The notes beneath the pieces were generated by a model, which was not told the origin of the DNA, ran no database searches, and saw nothing but the letters and a program-made list of their open reading frames with translations. DNA of 64,000 nucleotides, from positions 1 through 64,000 of the forward strand of contig CALVJL010000003.1 of NCBI GenBank assembly GCA_944332075.1, given 5' to 3'. This document shows, piece by piece, positions 25,334 through 35,544 of this stretch (the stretch's first letter is position 1; each line of letters begins with the position of its first letter). The position numbers and the translations under genes were made by a program. This DNA is from an uncultured Bacilli bacterium. Its GTDB lineage: Bacteria; Bacillota_I; Bacilli_A; RFN20; CAG-449.

Positions 25334-25952
25334 AAACAAAGATAAGAAAAATGAAACCTTAGAAGAAACTCAGGAAAAGAAACCTGAAACGTCTGAGAAA
25401 AAAGAAGAAAAGATCGATCCAAATCTCGCTAAGATTGAAGCTTTGGAAAAAGAATTAGCAGAATGGAAAGATAAAGCTTATCGAACCGTTGCTGATTGCG
25501 ATAACTTACGTAAATCTTATGAAAAAGATCATCAGACCATGGTAAAGTATCGCGGACAACCATTCGTGGAAAAGCTACTTCCAACTCTTGATACATTCTA
25601 TCTGGTTTTAAAAAATGAACCAGCTGATCCAAATCTTAAAGCTTATCTAGCAGGATTCCAGATGATTTATAAATCAATGCTTCAAGCTTTAGAAAGCGAA
25701 GGTGTCAAATTGATTATGCCGACAATCGGTAAGGAATTTGATCACCAGACGATGCAAGCTATCGAAGTTGTCGATGGCGAAAAAGATAATATCGTGGTTG
25801 AAATAAGAAAACCTGGTTATCTGCTTCGCGACCGTTTAGTAAGTCCAGCTTCAGTAGTTGTATCGAAAGTAAAAGCTGAAAAGTCTGAAACAAAAGAAGA
25901 AAAAACTGAAAATAAAGATGATGCTTCTGCTGATATAGAACATCAAGCATAA
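25323..25952 (+). CDS. grpE: Nucleotide exchange factor GrpE
   Basis: The start is at ATG 25323 after GAAAGGAGCAAAG, inside the end of hrcA. The 209-residue protein has a Lys/Glu-rich N-terminus, a long coiled coil (residues 40-90, LEKELAEWKDKAYRTVADCD) and a C-terminal beta domain (FDHQTMQAIEVVDGEKDNIV). It exchanges ADP for ATP on DnaK. Short flanking tails of Lys and Glu are normal for the family. Confidence 0.95.
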   Translation: MKDKNKDKKNETLEETQEKKPETSEKKEEKIDPNLAKIEALEKELAEWKDKAYRTVADCDNLRKSYEKDHQTMVKYRGQPFVEKLLPTLDTFYLVLKNEPADPNLKAYLAGFQMIYKSMLQALESEGVKLIMPTIGKEFDHQTMQAIEVVDGEKDNIVVEIRKPGYLLRDRLVSPASVVVSKVKAEKSETKEEKTENKDDASADIEHQA

Positions 25953-25970
25953 AGAAAAAGGAGAAATTAA

Positions 25971-27797
<1,827 letters not shown>

Positions 27798-27806
27798 TAA
27801 ATCACT

Positions 27807-27833
27807 TGGAGGTATGCTAAATACCTCCATTTT
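27807..27833 (+). terminator. Hairpin between dnaK and dnaJ
   Basis: A nine-base perfect stem TGGAGGTAT / ATACCTCCA with a GCTAA loop and a short TTTTG tail. The T run is weak, so it may attenuate rather than stop transcription, lowering dnaJ relative to dnaK, or protect the dnaK mRNA end. Confidence 0.6.
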
Positions 27834-27852
27834 GTAAGGGAAAGGAGTAATT

Positions 27853-28971
27853 ATGGCCCAAAAGAGAGATCCATATGAGGTTTTAGGTGTTTCTAAGAGT
27901 GCATCTGCTGATGAAATTAAATCAGCTTATCGTAAACTCGCAAAAAAATACCATCCTGATCTAAATAAGGAACCGGGTGCTGAAGAAAAATTTAAGGAAG
28001 TTCAAGAGGCATACGATATCTTATCAGATCCAAATAAAAAAGCTAAATACGATCAATTTGGCTATGCTGCTTTCGATCCAAATAGCGGTGGATTCGGTGG
28101 CGGAAATCCTTTCGGAGATTTTGGTGATGTCGATTTAGGCGATATCTTTGGCAGTTTCTTTGGCGGTGGTCGTTCGCGGAGAAGCCAGTCTTCAGGACCG
28201 GTTCGTGGCGCGGATAACTTAATGCGGGTGAGAATTTCCTTTATGGATGCGATAAATGGCAAGAAAATTGTCATTAATCCAGTCGTTGAAGAAACATGTC
28301 CGCATTGTAACGGAACTGGCGCTGAATCACCTAGCGACATTCAATCATGTCCAGATTGCCATGGAACTGGCAGAATTAGAAGTGTTCAAAATACGATTTT
28401 TGGCCGGATGCAGAGCGAGAGAGCTTGTCCGCGTTGTAACGGAACCGGTAAGATCATCAATAAGCGCTGCAGCGTTTGCCAAGGTAAAGGATATACTTCT
28501 AAGAAAGAAGAATTGGAAGTCAATATTCCAGCCGGTATTTCTTCAGGACAACAAGTTGTTGTTCGCGGAAAAGGTCAACGCGGTCAAAATGGTGGACCTA
28601 ATGGCGATCTCTATATCGAAGTTGTGGTCGATGATAGCAAGATTTTCACCCGTGAAGGTAACGATATACATATTTATAAGGATGTTTCATATATTGATGC
28701 GATTCTCGGATGTGAAGTCGAAGTCGATACTGTATATGGCAAAGTAAATATGAAAATTCCAGCCGGAACTCAACCGAATACAATCCTTAGATTATCTGGC
28801 AAAGGTGTTAAGGATTTGCGTTCTAGTTCCTATGGTGATGAATTAGTTCATATTAATATTAAATTGCCGACATCGCTCAGCAAAGAAGAAAAAGATTTGT
28901 TGATACAGTTACGCGACAAATCAAGTAAGAAGAGTAATAACATCTTCTCATCAATCTTCGGAAAGAAATAA
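27853..28971 (+). CDS. dnaJ: Hsp40 co-chaperone DnaJ
   Basis: The 372-residue protein has the J domain (residues 5-70, with HPD in KKYHPDLNK), a Gly/Phe-rich linker, four CxxCxGxG zinc repeats ([32 protein letters not shown]) at about residues 150-215, and the C-terminal substrate-binding domains. It delivers substrates to DnaK and stimulates its ATPase. A GGAAAGGAG site precedes its ATG. Confidence 0.98.
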   Translation: MAQKRDPYEVLGVSKSASADEIKSAYRKLAKKYHPDLNKEPGAEEKFKEVQEAYDILSDPNKKAKYDQFGYAAFDPNSGGFGGGNPFGDFGDVDLGDIFGSFFGGGRSRRSQSSGPVRGADNLMRVRISFMDAINGKKIVINPVVEETCPHCNGTGAESPSDIQSCPDCHGTGRIRSVQNTIFGRMQSERACPRCNGTGKIINKRCSVCQGKGYTSKKEELEVNIPAGISSGQQVVVRGKGQRGQNGGPNGDLYIEVVVDDSKIFTREGNDIHIYKDVSYIDAILGCEVEVDTVYGKVNMKIPAGTQPNTILRLSGKGVKDLRSSSYGDELVHINIKLPTSLSKEEKDLLIQLRDKSSKKSNNIFSSIFGKK

Positions 28972-28980
28972 ATTTAAATA

Positions 28981-29017
28981 AAAAAGGAAATTCATATGTT
29001 TGTAATTTCCTTTTTTT
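28981..29017 (+). terminator. Terminator of the heat-shock operon
   Basis: AAAAAGGAAATT pairs with AATTTCCTTTTT around an eleven-base loop and continues into a T run. Confidence 0.85.
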
Positions 29018-29042
29018 ATGCGTTTTTAAAAATTAAGCAAAA

Positions 29043-29067
29043 TAAAAAGTCCCAAGTTTGGGACTTT
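29043..29067 (-). terminator. Terminator of the minus-strand tRNA cluster
   Basis: AAAGTCCCAA / TTGGGACTTT is a near-perfect ten-base dyad. Read on the minus strand it is followed by TTTTT, fitting transcription end after the tRNA-Ser gene. Confidence 0.75.
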
Positions 29068-29109
29068 ATTCATCATTTTGCTACATTGTAACAAAATGTT
29101 AGTTTTAGA

Positions 29110-29200
29110 TGGCGGAGAAACAGAGATTTGAACTCTGGCGGGACGCGAATCCCCTATCGGTTTTCAAGACCGACCCCTTCAGCCACTTGGGTATTTCTCC
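29110..29200 (-). tRNA. tRNA-Ser (TGA)
   Basis: A 91-base class II tRNA with a long variable arm. Acceptor GGAGAAA pairs with TTTCTCC, the anticodon loop reads CTTGAAA with anticodon TGA, the T loop is TTCAAAT, the discriminator is G, and CCA is encoded. Confidence 0.95.
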
Positions 29201-29222
29201 ACATATATATCATATCGCAAGT

Positions 29223-29299
29223 TGGTGGACCCGGAGGGGCTCGAACCCACGACCCGCGGTTTATGAGACCGCTGCTCTGACCAACTGCGCTACGGGTCC
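29223..29299 (-). tRNA. tRNA-Ile2 (CAT, lysidine-modified)
   Basis: A 77-base tRNA with loop CTCATAA and encoded CCA. The CAT anticodon alone is ambiguous with Met. Acceptor GGACCCG carries C4 and C5, as recognised by TilS in Ile2 tRNAs, and differs from the neighbouring Met tRNA, so an AUA-reading Ile2 is the best call. Confidence 0.8.
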
Positions 29300-29305
29300 A
29301 AATAA

Positions 29306-29382
29306 TGGTGGCGGCGGAGGGACTCGGACCCCCGACATACCGGGTATGAGCCGGTTGCTCTAACCAACTGGGCTACGCCGCC
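29306..29382 (-). tRNA. tRNA-Met (CAT), elongator
   Basis: A 77-base tRNA with acceptor GGCGGCG, anticodon stem ACCGG/CCGGT, loop CTCATAC and encoded CCA. It resembles the Bacillus elongator tRNA-Met, and the paired first acceptor base argues against an initiator. Confidence 0.85.
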
Positions 29383-29404
29383 ATAACACTTAACGCGCTT
29401 TATA

Positions 29405-29433
29405 ATAATATGAGATATATGATATAAAATCAA
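29405..29433 (-). promoter_or_regulatory. Promoter of the tRNA cluster
   Basis: On the minus strand TTGATT (29428-29433) and TATTAT (29405-29410) are 17 bases apart, placing the start a few bases before tRNA-Met. The stretch 29434-29600 is AT-rich and shows nothing else. Confidence 0.5.
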
Positions 29434-29621
29434 GCGTTTTTTTAATTTTTTTAAAATAAAAAACTATTATTTTTCCTTATACAAAATTGAATAGTTAAAT
29501 TTTAATTATATAAAAATATTTATTATTTAAAACGCATTGCCATTGAGAAATATTATCGCGTTCTTTTAATTTTTTTATGATAGTGCTATTATTTAAATAG
29601 AATATAACTTGGAGGAATAAT

Positions 29622-30152
29622 ATGAAAAAATTATTAATAGTTGTCGATTATCAAAAGGATTTTGTCGATGGCGCATTAGGATTTGAGGCAGCTAAGAACA
29701 TAGAATCTTATATTGCTGATTTAATTAAAGAATATCGGGCTAATGGTGATGAAGTCATGTTTACGATGGATACCCACGATGACGATTATTTAAAGACTGA
29801 AGAAGGAAAATATATTCCGACTAAGCACTGCATTAGAGGAACAGAGGGATATAAACTCTACGGAAAGATTGCTCGTTTATCAGGTGGTTCATTAATCTTT
29901 GAAAAACGCGCTTTCCCATCATCTCAACTCTGTTTCTATCTTAGGGGATCGGGTTATACTGAAGTAACACTTGTTGGTGTCGTTACAAATGTCTGCGTAT
30001 TAGCAAATGCAATCATGGTCAAAGCTGCATTACCTTATGCTCATATCATTATCGATGCTAAGGGCTGCGCCTCAAATAATCCTGAACTTGAACAAAAAGC
30101 ATTTGATATTTGCAAAGACTTATTAATTGAGGTCAAAAATAGTGATAGATAA
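29622..30152 (+). CDS. Nicotinamidase-like cysteine hydrolase (isochorismatase family)
   Basis: The 176-residue protein has the family catalytic triad: Asp in VVDYQKDFVDG near residue 8, Lys in IFEKRAFPS, and Cys in VVTNVCVLANA near residue 126. DTHDDDYL and PTKHC supply likely metal ligands. It probably converts nicotinamide to nicotinate for NAD salvage, but related amidases act on other substrates. A GGAGG precedes the ATG, and the next gene overlaps its end by 11 bases. Confidence 0.85.
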   Translation: MKKLLIVVDYQKDFVDGALGFEAAKNIESYIADLIKEYRANGDEVMFTMDTHDDDYLKTEEGKYIPTKHCIRGTEGYKLYGKIARLSGGSLIFEKRAFPSSQLCFYLRGSGYTEVTLVGVVTNVCVLANAIMVKAALPYAHIIIDAKGCASNNPELEQKAFDICKDLLIEVKNSDR

Positions 30153-30576
30153 ACTATCTAATTTCTTTAAAGAATTTTTTACTAAGCAAAATCAAAAATT
30201 ATTTGTTAGGACAATGATTGTGTCACTTGTCCTTTTTATCATTTTATCTGTTTGCTTCTTTTTCTCATTGATGGAAATTCCACTTGGTTTTCTTTTAGGA
30301 GTTGTTGCTTCTTTTGGAGGGTATTTACTCCGTTATATCTATAAGAAAAATGATCAAGATAATTCAAAAGGTATCGTTTTTGGAGCCACGATGTCTTTCC
30401 TTTTAAGCATTTTAATAATTGTTTATTATTTATTTTTTATCTTACTAGCTTTGTTTTTATATCATTCTGGCATAGCTGCTTTTAATTATGTAACGGTTTT
30501 AATTGGCTTAGCAATGATTGATATAGTTCACTATTTAACAAAATATTTTTTCCAAAATGAAGGAGGTAAGGCATGA
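30142..30576 (+). CDS. Four-helix membrane protein of unknown function
   Basis: The start is taken as GTG 30142, preceded by GAGG; a TTG at 30127 is less likely. The 144-residue protein has a short amphipathic N-terminus and four hydrophobic segments (about residues 24-44, 46-66, 80-106, 112-130). It is wedged between a nicotinamidase-like gene and pyrophosphatase with overlaps on both sides. That suggests a shared role, perhaps in nicotinate or NAD-related transport, but no family is recognised. Confidence 0.65.
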   Translation: MIDKLSNFFKEFFTKQNQKLFVRTMIVSLVLFIILSVCFFFSLMEIPLGFLLGVVASFGGYLLRYIYKKNDQDNSKGIVFGATMSFLLSILIIVYYLFFILLALFLYHSGIAAFNYVTVLIGLAMIDIVHYLTKYFFQNEGGKA

Positions 30577-31118
30577 ATATTTGGCATGACATAGATCCTA
30601 AACGAGTGACGTCAAAAGAATTTATTGCAGTTGTGGAAATCACATCTGAAAGTAAAAATAAATATGAATTAGACAAGGAAACGGGTCTATTAAGGCTGGA
30701 TAGAGTTCTTTATACTGCGACTCACTATCCAGCTAATTATGGTTTTATCCCTTTAACATATGCAGAAGATCACGATCCTCTTGATGTTTTAATTATTTGT
30801 TCGCAGCCATTGCTTCCATTAACTTTGGTTCGCTGCCGTCCAATTGGCGTCTTGAAGATGAAAGATGATGGGGAAGGTGATGAAAAGATTATCGCTGTTT
30901 GCCTAGATGATCCGGCCTATGAATACATTACAACCATTCATGAATTGCCTTTGCACGTTTTTAAGGAATTTAAACATTTCTTTGAAGTTTATAAAATTCT
31001 CGAAGGTAAAAAAACAGTAGTTGAACATATTCATAATGCTGATGTTGCTGAACGAATTATTCAAGAATGCATCGACCGCTATATTTCTGTTTTCGGAAAT
31101 AAAAAAGAAATTAAATAA
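30573..31118 (+). CDS. ppa: Inorganic pyrophosphatase, family I
   Basis: The 181-residue protein has the family I core: NKYELDKETGLLRLDRVL with the substrate Lys/Glu, YGFIPLTYAEDHDPLDVLI with the DxDPxD metal-binding signature, and DDGEGDEKIIAV. It hydrolyses the PPi released in macromolecule synthesis. Its ATG overlaps the previous stop (ATGA) after GGAGG. Confidence 0.95.
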   Translation: MNIWHDIDPKRVTSKEFIAVVEITSESKNKYELDKETGLLRLDRVLYTATHYPANYGFIPLTYAEDHDPLDVLIICSQPLLPLTLVRCRPIGVLKMKDDGEGDEKIIAVCLDDPAYEYITTIHELPLHVFKEFKHFFEVYKILEGKKTVVEHIHNADVAERIIQECIDRYISVFGNKKEIK

Positions 31119-31139
31119 ATTAGAAGGTACTACAAAATT

Positions 31140-33296
31140 ATGGAAATTAATAAAAAATTAGCTGAAGAATTAAATATTAAAATTAGTCAAGTTGACGCGG
31201 TTTTAAAATTATTAAGCGAAGGAGATACCATTCCTTTTATTGCCCGTTACCGGAAAGAAGTAACTGGATCGCTTGATGATGAAATATTAAGAAAATTTGA
31301 AGAGAGATTAGCTTATCTTAATAATTTACAAGATCGCATGAATACGGTTATCGGGACCATTGAAGAACAAGGTAAGATGACTGATGAATTACGCGAAAAG
31401 ATTGAAAACTGTCAAACTCTCAGCGAACTTGAAGATTTGTATCGACCATATAAACCTAAAAAGAAAACTCGCGCGGTTATCGCTAAACAAAAGGGATTAG
31501 AACCCTTAAGCGAATATATTCTTAAGCAGGTAGAAGAAAAACCGTTAATGGAAAAATGCGCAGAGTTTATTGATGAAGAAAAAGGTGTCAAAACAGCTGA
31601 AGAAGCATTGCAGGGCGCTAAAGATATCATCGCTGAAAAAATTAGCGATGATCCGGATTACCGTAAAGTAATTAAAAAACTTGATCAAAAGAAAGCTTTA
31701 ATTACTTCTAAAGAAGTTAAAAAAGCGGAAAATGATGTTTACGGCATGTATAGCGATTATCAAGAATTAATTTCTAAAATTCCACCTCATCGAATTCTCG
31801 CTTTAAACCGCGGCGAAAAAGAGAAATGCTTAAGAGTATCAATTGAAACTCCAGAAGAAGAAATTCTAAATTATCTTGAATTGCGCATTATTAATGAAAA
31901 ATCTCCATTTGAAGATGTGTTGAAAGAAACCATTAAAGACGCTTATGAAAGATTAATTGCTCCATCAATTGAAAATGAAATCCGTAATGATCTAGAAGAA
32001 AAAGCTGAAGACGAAAGCATGGAAGTTTTCAAGGACAATTTAGTGCAAGTCTTACTTCAATCGCCAATCAAAGATAAGGTTGTTCTCGGTTTTGATCCAG
32101 GTTATTCACATGGCTGCAAATTAGCTGTTGTCGACGGCACGGGAAAAGTTTTAGCTACTGATGTCATCCGTCCAACTTTGAAATCTGATAAAGAAGCTGA
32201 AAAAGCTAAAAAAGTTTTACTTGATTTAATTAAACGTTACCATATCGATTTAATCGCATTGGGCAATGGAACAGCTTCGCGCGAATCTGAAAATTTCTTA
32301 AAAAATTTAATAAAAGAAAATAATTTAGAAAAGCAAATTAAATATTTAATCGTTTCTGAAGCAGGAGCTTCGGTTTATTCTGCTACTGATTTAGCTAAAA
32401 AAGAATTCCCAGATTTCGATGTTAATCTTCGCTCAGCAGTCTCTATCGCGCGGAGATTACAAGATCCTCTAGCCGAATTAGTTAAAATTCCTCCTGAATC
32501 GATAGGTGTTGGACAATATCAGCACGATATGAATCAAAAACGATTAAAAGAAGTTTTGGGAAATGTTGTCGAAGACTGTGTTAACTCAGTTGGCGTTAAT
32601 CTTAATTCTGCATCGGTATCCTTGCTTAATTACGTTTCAGGTATTTCGCCGAGCATCGCTAAAAATATCGTAGCGTACCGCGATGAGCATGGAAATTTCC
32701 GTAACAGAGAAGAATTATTATCGGTTAAAATGCTCGGACAAAAAGCATATGAGCAATGCGCGGGCTTTTTAAGACTTGAAGGCGATAATCCTCTTGATAA
32801 TACCGCGGTTCACCCAGAATCTTACGAGACAGCAAAAAAACTTCTGAAATCTCTTAATTTAGCTTTAAAAGATTTAGGAAGTGAAGAGTTAATTTCATCT
32901 TTAAATCATATAAATGATATTAACGCTTTAGCGAAATCTCTCAATGTCGGTGTCCCAACTTTAGAAGATATCATCGCTGAATTAAAACGTCCAGGAAGAG
33001 ATATCCGCGAAGATTATAAGCAAGTTGAATATTCTAACGATATTATGGATATCAGCGATTTAAAAGTCGGTATGCAGCTTTATGGAACAGTTAGAAATAT
33101 TATGGATTTTGGTTGCTTTGTTGACTTAGGTGTTCATGTTGACGGATTAGTCCATATCTCAGAACTTTCTAATAAGTTCATAAAGAATCCTCGTGAAGTA
33201 GTCCACGTTAATGATGTTGTCAAAGTAAAAGTCATTTCAGTTGATGTCGAGAAAAAGAGGATTGGCCTATCGATGAAACAAGTATCAAATGCATAA
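31140..33296 (+). CDS. tex: Tex, S1-domain RNA-binding transcription accessory protein
   Basis: The 718-residue protein has the complete Tex layout: helical N-terminal domain with IPFIARYRKEVTGSLDD, the YqgF/RuvC-like domain (LGFDPGYSHGCKLAVVD, about residue 315), helix-hairpin-helix motifs (NYVSGISPSIAKNIVAYRD) and a C-terminal S1 domain (VGMQLYGTVRNIMDFGCFVD). It acts on nucleic acids in transcription and stress tolerance. It starts 21 bases after pyrophosphatase and ends at a bidirectional terminator. Confidence 0.95.
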   Translation: MEINKKLAEELNIKISQVDAVLKLLSEGDTIPFIARYRKEVTGSLDDEILRKFEERLAYLNNLQDRMNTVIGTIEEQGKMTDELREKIENCQTLSELEDLYRPYKPKKKTRAVIAKQKGLEPLSEYILKQVEEKPLMEKCAEFIDEEKGVKTAEEALQGAKDIIAEKISDDPDYRKVIKKLDQKKALITSKEVKKAENDVYGMYSDYQELISKIPPHRILALNRGEKEKCLRVSIETPEEEILNYLELRIINEKSPFEDVLKETIKDAYERLIAPSIENEIRNDLEEKAEDESMEVFKDNLVQVLLQSPIKDKVVLGFDPGYSHGCKLAVVDGTGKVLATDVIRPTLKSDKEAEKAKKVLLDLIKRYHIDLIALGNGTASRESENFLKNLIKENNLEKQIKYLIVSEAGASVYSATDLAKKEFPDFDVNLRSAVSIARRLQDPLAELVKIPPESIGVGQYQHDMNQKRLKEVLGNVVEDCVNSVGVNLNSASVSLLNYVSGISPSIAKNIVAYRDEHGNFRNREELLSVKMLGQKAYEQCAGFLRLEGDNPLDNTAVHPESYETAKKLLKSLNLALKDLGSEELISSLNHINDINALAKSLNVGVPTLEDIIAELKRPGRDIREDYKQVEYSNDIMDISDLKVGMQLYGTVRNIMDFGCFVDLGVHVDGLVHISELSNKFIKNPREVVHVNDVVKVKVISVDVEKKRIGLSMKQVSNA

Positions 33297-33298
33297 CA

Positions 33299-33328
33299 AA
33301 AAAGCAGAATCAAGCGATTCTGCTTTTT
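33299..33328. terminator. Bidirectional terminator between tex and thrS
   Basis: AAAAGCAGAATC pairs with GATTCTGCTTTT around AAGC, with A and T runs on the two sides, so it can end transcripts from both convergent genes. Confidence 0.88.
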
Positions 33329-33344
33329 ATTATGGATGGATTAA

Positions 33345-35255
33345 TTACTTTTCAGTTAATAGAGTTTTTTTCTCAATTTCGTCTTTAATTAATTTGACGA
33401 ACTCATCAACGGAAACAGTGATTTGTTCTTTTGAACCATACTTACGATATGTTACGGTGTGGTCTTTTACCTCATTGTCACCAATTACAAGCGTATATGG
33501 AATCTTATGAGTTTGAGCTTCTCTCATGCGGTAGCCTAATTTCTCTTCGCGTTCATCGACTTCACTTCTTAAATGAAGATCCATAAATTGTTCATTTAAT
33601 TTTTCTGCGTATTCATTATGTACTGAAGCGACAGGTAAAATTTTAACTTGAACTGGAGCTAACCAGGTTGGGAAAGCACCTGCAAAGTTTTCGGTGATAA
33701 TTGCGATGAATCTTTCAAGCGAACCAAAGCAAGCGCGGTGAATCATAACCGGAGTAACTTTATTACCGTCTTTATCAATGTAGAAGCAATTGAAACGTCC
33801 TGGTAATTGCATATCGAGTTGGATTGTACCGCATTGCCAAATTCTGTTCATTGAATCGCGAAGCTTGAAATCAAGTTTTGGACCATAGAAAGCTCCGTCA
33901 CCTGGGTTAATCTTGAATTCACGTCCTGTTGCTTTGCAGGCGGCGATTAAATCAGCTTCAGCCTTATCCCAAACAGCGATATCACCGATGAAGTTATCTT
34001 CTGGACGAGTTGATAATTCAATATGGTAATTGAGGTGGAATAAAGAATAAATATGGTCGTAAACTTTAATAATATTGGTGATTTCTTCACCGATTTGATC
34101 TTCTCTTAATAAGATATGAGCATCATCTTGAGTAAAGGTTCTAACGCGGAATAAGCCGTTTAAAGCACCTGATGCTTCGTGGCGGTGAACGTGTCCGAGT
34201 TCAGCAATTCTAACAGGTAAATCTTTATAAGAATGTAAAGAGTTATTGTAGATAAGGATTGCTCCTGGGCAGTTCATAGGTTTAATCGCATATGGTGTAT
34301 CATCGACCATTGTGATATACATATCATCTTTATAGTGATCCCAGTGTCCTGAAATTTCCCATAATTCTTTGCTAAGCATCATTGGGGTTTCGCAGACTAA
34401 GTAACCATGTTTACGGTGGAAATCAATCCAGTAATTTTCTAATTCTCTCTTAATTGCATATCCGTTAGGAAGGAAGAATGGTAATCCTGGACCATATTCA
34501 CTCATCATGAAGAGACCGAGTTCTTTACCAATTTTTCTGTGGTCTCTCTTCTTTCTTTCCTCTAAATCGTGAAGGTGATTTTGTAATTCTTCTTCTGTGA
34601 AGAAAGAGGTACCGTAGATTCTAGTTAACATTTTGTTGTTAACATTGCCTCTCCAGTAGGCACCAGCGACGGATAAGAGTTTGAAATGCTGAATTTGTGA
34701 AACTTTTTCAACGTGTGGACCAGCGCATAAATCATAAAAATCGCCTTGACGGTAGATAGTGATTTCTCCGTCAATACCGTCGATTAATTCTAATTTATAT
34801 GGATTGTTTGCAAATAATTTCTTAGCTTCTTCTTTGCTAACGACTTCTCTAACGATTTCTTTGCCGGAAGAAGCAATTTTTTTCATTTCTTTTTCAATCT
34901 TTGGAAAATCGGCATCAGTAATTTTTTCATCACCGAAATCGACATCGTAATAGAAACCTTCTTCAATACTTGGTCCAAATCCAAATTTAGCATTTGGATA
35001 GAGGTGAGAAATAGCTTCTGCCATTAAATGGGAAGTTGAGTGATTTAATACATCATAAGATTCTTCGTCACCTTTTTTGATAATTTCAAAATGTCCTTCG
35101 TGTTCAATAGGACGTTTTAAATCATAAATTTCTCCGTCGAGTTTATAAGCGATAGCTTGTTTAGCAAGCGAGGAAGAAATTTTTTTTGCGATATCTTCGC
35201 CGTTTTCATTGGCTTGGACTTCAAGTTCGCGATCATCGAGTAAATATACTTTCAT
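33345..35255 (-). CDS. thrS: Threonyl-tRNA synthetase
   Basis: A full-length 636-residue class II synthetase: TGS domain at the N-terminus (residues 1-60), the editing domain with HSTSHLMAEA (HxxxH), catalytic domain with motif 2 around RHEASGALNGLFRVRTFTQDDAH and motif 3 MIHRACFGSLERFIAI, and an anticodon-binding domain. It charges tRNA-Thr. It is preceded by a T-box leader and has an AAAGGAG ribosome binding site. Confidence 0.98.
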   Translation of the reverse strand: MKVYLLDDRELEVQANENGEDIAKKISSSLAKQAIAYKLDGEIYDLKRPIEHEGHFEIIKKGDEESYDVLNHSTSHLMAEAISHLYPNAKFGFGPSIEEGFYYDVDFGDEKITDADFPKIEKEMKKIASSGKEIVREVVSKEEAKKLFANNPYKLELIDGIDGEITIYRQGDFYDLCAGPHVEKVSQIQHFKLLSVAGAYWRGNVNNKMLTRIYGTSFFTEEELQNHLHDLEERKKRDHRKIGKELGLFMMSEYGPGLPFFLPNGYAIKRELENYWIDFHRKHGYLVCETPMMLSKELWEISGHWDHYKDDMYITMVDDTPYAIKPMNCPGAILIYNNSLHSYKDLPVRIAELGHVHRHEASGALNGLFRVRTFTQDDAHILLREDQIGEEITNIIKVYDHIYSLFHLNYHIELSTRPEDNFIGDIAVWDKAEADLIAACKATGREFKINPGDGAFYGPKLDFKLRDSMNRIWQCGTIQLDMQLPGRFNCFYIDKDGNKVTPVMIHRACFGSLERFIAIITENFAGAFPTWLAPVQVKILPVASVHNEYAEKLNEQFMDLHLRSEVDEREEKLGYRMREAQTHKIPYTLVIGDNEVKDHTVTYRKYGSKEQITVSVDEFVKLIKDEIEKKTLLTEK

Positions 35256-35271
35256 AATGTTCTCCTTTCAT

Positions 35272-35535
35272 AAAAAAATCCTTATGGAAATAAAACCATA
35301 AGGACGAATTTACCGCGGTACCACCTTAGTTCATTTATATAAAAAACAATAAATGCACTTCATTAATTGCTTTTAACGCAAGCGACGTCTTATTACTAAG
35401 AAAGCTCCGTAGTGGTATTCAGAGTATTGTTTGCTACTTTCACCAAATGCAGCAATCTCTGGAAAGTTTCTCTGAACGTGTCTACTTCATTGCTCGGCTA
35501 TATTATTTGCTAGTTGCTTTTTATTTGCAAGAGAT
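35272..35535 (-). promoter_or_regulatory. T-box riboswitch, threonine
   Basis: On the minus strand the leader contains the T-box core AAGGTGGTACCGCG (35314-35327), a stem I region with a specifier ACC (Thr) at 35414-35416 read in GAATACCACTA, and a terminator stem TCCTTATGG / CCATAAGGA with a T run just before the thrS ribosome binding site. Uncharged tRNA-Thr should stabilise the antiterminator and let transcription into thrS. A TTGACA on the minus strand lies at 35550-35555 beside the ROK gene end, without a clear -10. Confidence 0.93.
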
Positions 35536-35544
35536 TTTTATCTT

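Noticed and set aside
28256-28747. A long second-frame reading in dnaJ (about 163 codons)
   Set aside because: The dnaJ frame is fully supported by J domain and zinc motifs; the other frame has no recognisable domain.
29109-29363. An open reading frame of about 84 codons on the plus strand across the tRNA cluster
   Set aside because: It lies entirely in three clear minus-strand tRNA genes and the spacers between them.
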